DNA from: Lingula anatina
Taxonomy: Eukaryota; Brachiopoda; Lingulata; Lingulida; Lingulidae
Length of the DNA: 64,000 bases
Assembly (NCBI RefSeq): GCF_001039355.2
Contig: NW_019775634.1
Location: forward strand, 1-64,000
Direction of reading: 5' to 3'
Shown: piece by piece, positions 55,516-64,000 of the stretch
Numbering within the stretch: position 1 is the first letter of the stretch
Layout: the number at the start of each line of letters is the position of its first letter
The notes under the pieces: generated by a model
Told to the model about the DNA's origin: nothing
What the model saw: only the letters and a program-made list of their open reading frames with translations
The model's database searches: none
Program-made: the position numbers and the translations under genes

Positions 55516-55836
55516 TTAGATCGCATTCACAATGAGTTGAGCCATGGCTTTACAAATCCTGGAAGTAAATATGGCAAACGTACATGAAAGAAAAACCGCC
55601 TAATCTTTTAATAGTCTCTCCGCCTCTCACACGCCTCCCCATGCGTCGTCCCTGCGGGGGTACAGTCATTAAATCTCGGCTCCATTGGGACGACACATGG
55701 GGAGGCGTGTGAGAGGCGAAGAGACTATTAAAAAATTAGGCAGTTTTTCTTTCATGTACGTCTGCCATATTTAGTTCCAGGATGCAAGTTCCAGGATTAA
55801 AGCCATGGCTCAACTCGTTGTGAATGCGATCTTAGA
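55516..55836. mobile_element. Inverted-repeat element 2 (MITE-like hairpin, near-perfect arms)
   Basis: Arms of about 140 bp pair almost perfectly. The outer ends are TCGCATTCACAA and TTGTGAATGCGA, and the inner words are GCCTCTCACACGCCTCCCCA and TGGGGAGGCGTGTGAGAGGC. CTTAGA flanks both outer ends (55515-55520 and 55831-55836) and may be a target-site duplication. The central loop is small. There is no transposase frame, so it is non-autonomous. It resembles element 1 (AAATATGG motif, outer GAATGCG), suggesting one family. Confidence 0.75.
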
Positions 55837-56529
55837 TGTGTGGTTCACAGACAACATGTTGCTTCAGACATATTTCATCTCCCGACTGTCCAGATATCTT
55901 TAAGATTGGAGTGATACATGGCCACTTAGCCTGCCCCACCAGATTGCTACTCTAGATTTCTGTGAAAATGAACACTTTTGTAGCCTCTAAGATTGATGAC
56001 GATGATCTACTGGGCAGGCCTGCAATTTAAAGAGGAAGCAAATATGGCATAGTTGACCTGGCGTTAAAAGGGATGTGATGCGATGCCAGTATTCCGTGTG
56101 CGTCAGAGACGTCCTAGATACTACAATTTAAGTCACATAATTGCCAGAAATGCTTTCCTGTGCAAGTTCCAGGAATTGCGGAGATAAATCACTCGAAGAT
56201 TTGACCTTTATGTCCTCACACTTATACCCAGGGCTGGGGCTACTGCAAAATGATTGCATAAAATGATTTATTTCCATGGAATCCAAATTAAATACTTAAA
56301 TAAAAAATAAGATCTTTTTTTTTAAATTACTAATATAAATTTAAATATTTTTCACTTTCTTTGACCTTTTTTCCTAGCACCTTGGATGAAAGAAAGTAGC
56401 TTCTTGTGTAGTTTAAGAAGTCTGATAGACTGAACCTTGTGACTACTGCCAATCGAGTATGAATGATCTGCAAAATGTTTTTGGAATTTATGATGAATAA
56501 AACATTTCAGGTTTTTCTGTTTTTTCTAG

Positions 56530-56653
56530 GAAGATAATGGAATGTATAATAAGAAGTGCATGTGGTTCTGCCTTGTTGTGTGAAGTGAAAAGAAAATGGG
56601 AAGAAAGAAAAGGAAAATTCAACACATACTAATGAGCAGAAGAATCCTGTAAG
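56530..56653 (+). other. Candidate exon with strong splice sites and broken frame
   Basis: A 124-nt segment after a strong acceptor (CTGTTTTTTCTAG) and before GTAAGT. It contains ATGGGAAGAAAGAAAAGG, giving MGRKKRKIQHILMSRRIL then a stop. The first residues recall the MADS-box start MGRKKIQ of MEF2 proteins, but two extra residues and the early stop break the match, and the stretch is purine-rich low complexity. More likely a 5' leader or non-coding exon than a functional MEF2 exon. Confidence 0.3.
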
Positions 56654-56978
56654 GTAAGTGACTGACAAATATTCATATCTGAAAAAAATTTAAAAAAATT
56701 GGTCAATATATGGTTGATTAGCTAATCTAGTAGATTCCACTTGATCATGGCCACTGCATTGGAATATTTGGTCGTAGTCTTTCCCTTAATGATGAGGTTT
56801 CCTATAACCAGGAAACTATGTATGCAACCAGTCTCACTTGTTTTATGGCTCGAAACATGCAGTCATGTAGCCCCCAGAGCACTTGTGGCGGTACAAACTA
56901 CAGGTGTAACCTGAGCTATTGGTTATAAGTAGAAATCTTCAAGGTAATCCACCACCAAAAGTTGCATGATGGGTAAAT

Positions 56979-57064
56979 ATTTTAGCAAACTTTGGCTCGG
57001 AGAGAGCACAGGAGCACTTCTAAACTTTGGCTCGGAGAGAGAGAGCACAGGAGCACTTCTATCT
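56979..57064. repeat. About 43-bp tandem duplication
   Basis: AACTTTGGCTCGGAGAGAG followed by CACAGGAGCACTTCTA occurs twice. The second copy has four extra bases (GAGA). Confidence 0.88.
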
Positions 57065-57619
57065 CAGAGGCCGGGTTATATTAATATTTCAGCTAATTTC
57101 TCCCTGCACAGGTGGAATGTTCCCATGTGTCATACACGTGCCTAGTGGTTCTGGTAGAGTTTACTCGGTGCCCTTACCTTGGTGAAAAAACCCTGACATT
57201 TTTTGAGCAGTCTGAACTGTCTAGACTGAAGAGCGTGCCCATAGCTTTCCATGTTTGTACTTAATGCATGTAACACCAGCCCTGTTTCATTAATCAGCTC
57301 AGTTTGTACTATTAAAGAGCAATTGATCTGTACCCTGGTTGCCAAATATCAAGGTCATCATCATCATCAATAATCTTTGGATAAATACTTAAGTATTTCT
57401 ACTACTAGGGTAAAAAAAGGAAAGAACAAAATACTAATGGCACTGTTAAGTGCAGTCCTAAGTTGGATCAGTTTCTCTTTCTTGTTTCTGAAGAATCAGA
57501 CTTTCTTTTATTCTGTGATTTTTTTTTAAAGTCTGTGCGTTTTTGCCTGGACGAGTTACAGTTTTGTCATAAAACACAAAATAAAAAGAAAAAATACATA
57601 AAAATACATATATATTTGT

Positions 57620-57622
<3 letters not shown>

Positions 57623-57656
<34 letters not shown>
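57623..57656. repeat. Poly-T tract
   Basis: About 34 T residues. A shorter T tract lies at 58142-58159. Confidence 0.95.
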
Positions 57657-57659
<3 letters not shown>

Positions 57660-58989
57660 GTCATATTTTCATCCATGCATGTAATAGATGAGTATTGGAG
57701 GAGTAGGAGGAGTATGAGGTAAGAGATGCCTAGGATGCACACTATTTACGTACTACACATACTGAGGTACATATTTCGTGGGGTCTAAATAAAGATGTCA
57801 CCCCTGGAAATGCTCTGCACTGAACACTCAGTTTTCTCACCTCAACTTGCTTCCTCACTCCAGGTAAATGTAGTTCAGTGATTAAGAATTCTCTTTAGAT
57901 ATGATTTGTGGAGCTATGCGATATTCTAGTGATCTCTTTTGAAGGTCATGGCAATCGATGCCTTCTGGTGTGGATACATATGCTTTTATGGCTTGTCTGG
58001 GGAAGCTGTGTGATGAATAAGATTTTATGCAGAATAGTCAGATTGGGATTAATAAAAAAAATCAGGGAAAGAGGAAATAAAGTCTACCATGATGAGAGAA
58101 ATTACTTACAAATTGCAAACACATCATTTATTGCATTATTAATTTTTTTTTTTTTTTTTGCATTTGATATATTTTCCACTTAAAAAAATGAATTTTGACA
58201 AAGTTAGCCAGCAGCAGAGAATTAAAACTCAGCAGTCTTGAAATCTATTAAATTAGGCCTATTTTCAACTTTGAATGCAAAGAAAACATGTGGAAACTGA
58301 AGTTCTCAAATTTTGAACATGTTATATCATATATAAGATTCATCTGAACAGAAGAACTTCCAAAAAAACTAAAAAAAACATGCGTTTTCTCAATTTGAAT
58401 TGTCAATGCGAAAAAAAGGATTTTCTTTTTCTGTAAGCTAGCTATATACCATCAGTGCATTTGATCTGTTTTATTTGCGGGCATTTAGTGCATTTACAAC
58501 TTGTTAAAAGAAATGCCAGGAGCTACCGACAGTTAAAGGTAGGAAGGATTGAAAGTGGTATCCACTTTGACTGCGATCTATTTATATTCCACACAACTTG
58601 ATACATTGCCTGTAGTTTATATTGGAAAGGATAGGGGGCAGCACTGTGTTTGGGTGTGGTGCTATTTGTTGTCATCCACTACTGTTAACTGTAAATGCTT
58701 TAAGACTGGTCCATGATGAGGAAGTGTAAAAAAAATTATGCAATTCATTTTCATTACCATCCAAAGAATCTCTGTTATCCTTTATATTATCTTATTGCTC
58801 ACCCATAGGATTACAAATGGTTTCTGCGCTTAGTCTACAAATTGTTTAATTAAAAATGGTGCTGTTTTTTTTTTCCTTTTGCTTTATAAGTTCAAAATTG
58901 TGGATTTGATTTCAGTGAATGGAAGAAAAAATTTCAAAAAGAAAATTAAGATGGCAGTGTCACAAGTCATTACCTCAGAGAGACCATGT

Positions 58990-59290
58990 CGTGTCAAGTT
59001 CGGGTCATGCTTCTACATTTAGTTGGGGTCATGGGCAAAAGGTGGCAGCACATAGGCCTTGTGACCTCAAGGTGACCTGGTCATTGGAAGTTCAGGTCAT
59101 GCATTGTAGTTATTTTTCGTTTTTGATTAAAGGTGGCAGCACTGAGGCATTTTGACCTCAGAAATTCCCGTTCATGGAAAGTTCAGGTCATAAGCAATCA
59201 TTTGATTCGCATTTCTGAAAGGTGGCAGCACTTGTGTGTTTCACGCTAGTGACCTCAGAAAAGCCTGGTCAATGGAAGTTCAGGTCATCT
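58990..59290. repeat. Imperfect tandem array, period about 90-97 bp, with AGGTCA-type words
   Basis: Each unit carries AAGGTGGCAGCAC (about 59038, 59126, 59218), GTGACCTCA or TGACCTCAG, and AAGTTCAGGTCAT (59088, 59179, 59276). An initial degenerate copy lies near 58996 (AAGTTCGGGTCAT). Confidence 0.8.
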
Positions 59291-60734
59291 CCCAGGTGGA
59301 AAAGGTCAAAGTTGGTATCACAGGCAAATCTAATTCCACTCAGATCGAAAAGGAAAAGAAAAAATCAATTTTCTCCAGCACCACCTGCTTCCCTTTTTTT
59401 AAAGTGATCCCCAATCAGTAGGAAGATAATGTGGCTCATTTGCATTAGTTGCTGGCAAGTCTGATAAGTGACCGCTGTTGTATAAGGAAAGGTCATTCCA
59501 GGACTTCTCATCAATGGAAGGTCGTCACCGCGTGCATCCCGAACCACGTGGTGTGTGTCGGTCAGAAGGTTGACCAGGGTCAGTCATGAAATATTGATTG
59601 GATCGCAAGCATTTTATTTCATTAGAAAAAAAATTCCCCTAATAAGTTTATGGAAAAATTTTTGAGGTGTCAAGGTTAAAATTAATTAAGTAGTAATATT
59701 CATTGAGGACATGGTTTTGATAAATTATGCAATGAAATAGTTCAGAAATTGTTTATTTATTGCTTAGAAGTATATCTTAGCACAAATTACCAAATATGCA
59801 TTTTGTACTAACTGAACTCACTATAGTGGGATATTTTACTGATTTATTCAAGAAAATGAATATATTGCAAAAGTTACTGTCATTGAATTACTACATCTAT
59901 GTGGATATGATGGATGTCTCATGAGATGCCCAATATGAAAAAAGATTACTTTATGGTGTATTGAAGAGGAAAAAAAGCATTAATTTCTACATGTCACCGC
60001 AAATGAATGGACATTTTCATAATTGACATAAACTGCAATTACTCCGAAGACTGGAAACTGTCATTTAGTTTTTATGTCACATCACTCATGAAATTAACTG
60101 AGCGTGTGTCTTCAACCCTTTCAGATGGGGGTGGGGGATAAAAAAGGAAGTAATAGTTTAGTTAGCCAGTAATTTTATTTTATTTTCTGCTAAGGCTTTG
60201 TATTGATGTTTTAAAAGCATTTTGACACAAAGTGATATAAATCACAAATATGCCTTGTATCATGGCTGTTTTTTTTTTTTTTTTCTATGTACCAGCTTCA
60301 TCACTTCATGGCTTTCCAACATGAATTACACCCAATAAATGTATCATTTCAAGACTAGTTTTGTAATCCTTCATTTCTTGCACATCCTAATTACTACTTT
60401 TCAAGAAAGAAAAAATCTTTGAACAGGGACATTCATTGATTTCAACATTTCTTTAGAATGTCACATGCCTTCAGGGTAAAGATGTAAAGTAATCATGTAG
60501 TCTATCCTAAAAGAAAAAAGTGAAAGATTTAAGTCAATGAAAATTCTGTGCACTGTTCCTTTCCCTTAGTAAAACCATGTTGCCATAGTCCAAGATTGGG
60601 GGATTGGATGGTTCCCCCCTTAACGCCATGAGACAGGCGCATGCCCGGGCAGTGACTGGCTAAGGTCTTTCACCTCAAACCTGCCATTATTGGGAGTTCT
60701 TTATTTTGGCTGGCGTCTGTGGCAGACAATACAT

Positions 60735-61102
60735 TTGGGAACACCTGTTAAAAAAAAAATTAAGTTCAAAGTGTGACTTCAACCAGCAGACAGTAGTACC
60801 ACCCTACTGTTTGTATCCAAGATAATACACACGAGAACACCTGTTCCAAAAAAATTGAATTCAAAGTTCATAGGTCGAGTTAAAAAAAAACGGAATGTCA
60901 GTATGCAGTCTACATATGACATTATATTTCAGTACACCTGTTACGAAAAGAAAAAGAAAAAAAATGTAAATTTTTAAGTTCAGACTCTGAGCAAAAACAA
61001 TCTGAATAGTGCTCTGCCGCAGTGTGACAATGCATTAGAGTTATTCCTTAGCACCTGTGACAGACACTTTTTTGTTTCATCGTCTCTTCTCGCGCACCTG
61101 CT
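60735..61102. repeat. Degenerate array with CACCTG words spaced about 43-117 bp
   Basis: CACCTGTT at 60742, 60838 and 60935, CACCTGTG at 61052 and CACCTGCT at 61095. The first three are each followed by an A-run and an AAGTTCA or GAATTCAAAG word, so this looks like a decayed tandem repeat. Confidence 0.6.
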
Positions 61103-61312
61103 GTCGTGTCTAGATGGCTCGAGGGGACGACAATACCAGGAGAGAGGGGAAAGAGTCAGGCCACGGCCATTGCACCGCTGGTGGCGGGTCAGGACAAGTG
61201 CACCAAGCTAATGGGCTAGGGTCATGGGGAACCTGGCACTTCTATACTTGTCTGTTTTGTACCACTGGCTTGCTAGCACAGGACAGAAAAGTATCATATG
61301 AACAAGATGTTT

Positions 61313-61345
61313 GCCCCCCCCCCCCCAAAAAAAAAAAAAAAAAAA
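61313..61345. repeat. Poly-C then poly-A tract
   Basis: Adjacent homopolymers; the poly-Pro/poly-Lys frame over them is not a gene. Confidence 0.92.
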
Positions 61346-61517
61346 CGAATCAAAAGTTCTGATGATGAGTGTTAGACTGACCCCACATATTTTTTAAAAA
61401 TTATTATGATATATCTGGACATTTGCATGCATATATAGTATTTTTTGAGTGAAGACAGTTATGTCAAATTTCACAATAAGAAAGAATTGGATCTGTCAAC
61501 TGTCATTGAACCTAATG

Positions 61518-61665
61518 TGTGTGTGTGTGTGTGTTTGTGTGTGTATGTGTGTGTGTGCATGTGTGTGTGTGTATGTGTGTGTGTGCATGTGTGTGTGTAT
61601 GTATGTGTGTATGTGTGTGTGTGTGCATGTGCGTGAGTGCATGTGTGTGTTTGTACGTGTTTGCT
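61518..61665. repeat. TG/CATG-rich repeat
   Basis: Long TG repeat with interspersed TATG and CATG. It gives Cys-Val frames on plus and His-Thr frames on minus. Confidence 0.92.
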
Positions 61666-62454
61666 TGTCAGTTTTTACATAAATTTGTTTATGCATAGCT
61701 CATTGTTTTTGTTAGCATGTTTGAATGTTTGCTTATAAGGTTTTGTATTTGCAAAATCTCCATGCATGTTTAACACGTGAATCCTTTAGTATGCTAAGTG
61801 ACAAGTGTACAGGGATATTCATATTGGTTTGGGTATGTATGTGATGTATATTTGCACTAAGTAAAAAAACAACAAACATAATTGGTCTTTTAAACAAACG
61901 TGTTTTAATGTAGTCCACAAACAAGTCAAAAGTGGCTCCTATGACTATTATCACTTTTAAATTATTTTTGAAATAAAGGTATCACTATTTCCAGGAAAAT
62001 AACTGCAAAAATAAGAATTGTTTAAGTACTAGTAGGCCTTTGACTACGTTGTTTACCAGAGTAAAGGTAGCAATTGATCATAGGAATTAATGTGTGATCT
62101 AGGAATTGATCAATTGATCAAAAGTAAGTGCACACCATGGACAGGAATACCTAAGGGTCAAGTAAAATTCAAGGGCATGATGTTATTAAGATACTGGGTG
62201 ACGAAGGACAGTGAGAATAAGCGGAAATACAGTGGAATGCTTCTGCTTATTTCTTAGAAGTCTGATTTAATAGATTGTGATTGCACGGATAATACAAGTT
62301 ATTTGCCATTTAATTCAAGGAATTAGAAGACCAGATTGCTGTGATTCTGTTTGCAAGATGTGTGAAAAGAAGTGATGATCTGAAGGACCTTTTGAATTGA
62401 ATATTTTACACAGTTTCATCGGTGTCTACTTTTGCATATACACTAATGCATGCA

Positions 62455-62665
62455 TACAGATTATTACAAACGGACATACATGCACACACTTGTACTCAAA
62501 CACGAACCCTAGTACACATAGACAAACAGACACGCACATGCATACAAACAGCACACTTGAACACTTAAAACGTGCATTGCTGACCCACGCATGCAAACAC
62601 ACTGAATTGTGCTCACACGCACACGCACACACACACGCACACGCACACACACACATACACGCACA
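62455..62665. repeat. CA/ACGC-rich repeat
   Basis: Imperfect CA and CACG repeat, dense at 62615-62660. Confidence 0.9.
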
Positions 62666-64000
62666 GAAGGCAATGTTATAAACCATCAGGTTTGTTCTGA
62701 AACTCTTCAGTTGAGGGTTATAGTAAGGTTAAAAGAAGCGCTCAGTTTGACCACTGAGTGACCACTAATTAAGTGACATCAGAGGAAGAATGCGTGAGGA
62801 AAAGTAGCAGGAGTACGCTGTACCAGCAAAGTGCTAGCTTCAATTTTCCTTTTTGCTTTGTGTTATTGTTGGTTCAGATCTTTGTGCTGTAGACAATTTC
62901 TCTTTATTTATTTATTTTTTTTCATTTCATTGCATTTTAAGTATTTTGTTTGAAACATTTAAAAATATTATGTGGGATTTATATGACATTTTGCACAGCA
63001 AGTTGTAACTTTGTGTCAGGTTCTTGAGTTGATAGCAGTGATATTTCCCTTTTTCTTGTTTATTACCCTTATGCAATCCTGGCAGACACTCCTCTTAATT
63101 GTTTTTTTTTTTCTTTTATTTTCTTTGGTACACATCTGCCTTATCAGTAGACAAATTACTTTGACTCTGTCTTTTGTGACATTGGCCGCATTTTAACCTT
63201 GGTGCGTTTTAAGAAAGTTATGTAATCAAAATCTGTGGGAATTGCATCAGGAAAAATCCCAACAAGACATTGGTGGTTTGTAAGGATGAACTTTCAGTGA
63301 CAGGGGATCTTCTTGTTCTTGAATTGTAAAATGACGTGCCAGTTTTATTAGTTTTTTGTCAAGTCTCCAAGGCCCTAGATTGACATACGACGCGGAGACC
63401 TGAAAAAACCCCTGAAAGTAGATTATATTTCTCTCCTTGCCAAAGGCACTAATCAACTGCTTTGAAAACATGGAAGACAATAATGCATAATACATTCCCA
63501 TGTAGATGATTTTTCTAACGGTTTTTGATATTTTTTCTTTATTTTTGTTTTGAACTCTTTGCAATTTATTCAATAAAATCTAAATGGAATCCAAAGACAT
63601 TTCCTTTGGGTGAATAAAATTTTTTCTGTCATAATTTATGTCATTATTGTTTGTTCATTATCTCAGATTTTGATTTTTTTTTTCTAAGAAATATTTATAC
63701 AAGTTTTAAGTACTTCATTGGCTATTCAGTCACAAAAGTCGATTCTAACTTACTTCAGCACAAACATATCTACCATGTCTTTAAAACCTGTTATTCATTT
63801 GATATACAATATCAGTTTATTGTCTTTTAAAGTTCACATGTATCTTAGAGTGTAGCTGCCCGTGTAAAGAAGAAAAGTTTCAGCTTTAAAAATATTTGAT
63901 TCTTATAGAATGAACTTAAATTAAATGCAAATCCTGAACTGTATTGAGACTTATACGGCAAATGTGGAAGTTTATTTTGACACGAATATAGACTTAGAAA
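62666..64000. other. Non-coding stretch to the window edge
   Basis: No supported gene. The 108-residue minus-strand frame at 63247-63573 has no recognisable sequence. Confidence 0.4.

Noticed and set aside
61445-61696. Cys-Val and His-Thr frames
   Set aside because: They translate a TG/CA repeat in both directions.
62397-62686. 94- and 86-residue frames
   Set aside because: They translate a CA/ACGC-rich repeat.
63247-63573. 108-residue minus-strand frame
   Set aside because: No recognised family and no splice or promoter context; plausible by chance in AT-rich DNA.

Overview
The window is AT-rich eukaryotic nuclear DNA. It has many short exons with GT-AG borders, introns of a few hundred bases to about 3.5 kb, many microsatellites, hairpin-type repeats and assembly Ns. 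It looks like an invertebrate animal, probably marine; nothing in the sequence fixes the phylum. There are no bacterial-style genes, operons or CRISPR arrays.

Left half (about 1-30,500): one large minus-strand gene. I reconstructed 47 coding exons from the ATG at 29,701 down to the left edge. Reading phase is kept at every junction and they give 2,020 codons with no stop, but the true 3' end lies off the left edge. The N-terminal region resembles the DUF4549/CCDC162 family (C6orf183/CCDC162P in human), a long, poorly characterised, coiled-coil-rich animal protein. A possible 5' non-coding exon lies near 30,445-30,520, with two motifs there that resemble RFX X-box half-sites. The continuous frame depends on an 11-nt microexon (723-733) and on a shifted tandem donor at exon 46. 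A further 15-nt in-frame microexon is possible at 6,102-6,116.

Right half (about 30,500-64,000): I found no convincing protein-coding gene. It holds three plus-strand segments with good splice borders but short or broken frames (32,330-32,398; 33,437-33,535; 56,530-56,653). They may be non-coding or 5' leader exons of a transcript that continues outside the window. The rest is repeats: inverted-repeat elements (34,272-34,482; 55,092-55,352; 55,516-55,836), an inserted short element carrying a repeated TTTGTGAAACGGG motif (42,757-42,945), old dispersed duplications, tandem arrays carrying AGGTCA-type or CACCTG motifs, and simple repeats.

Assembly: three pairs of near-identical or diverged direct duplications (16,526-17,683; 40,387-40,893; 41,924-43,689) have single Ns at or near their joins. 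At least the first two look like two haplotypes laid end to end. A 73-base N gap lies at 15,137-15,209.
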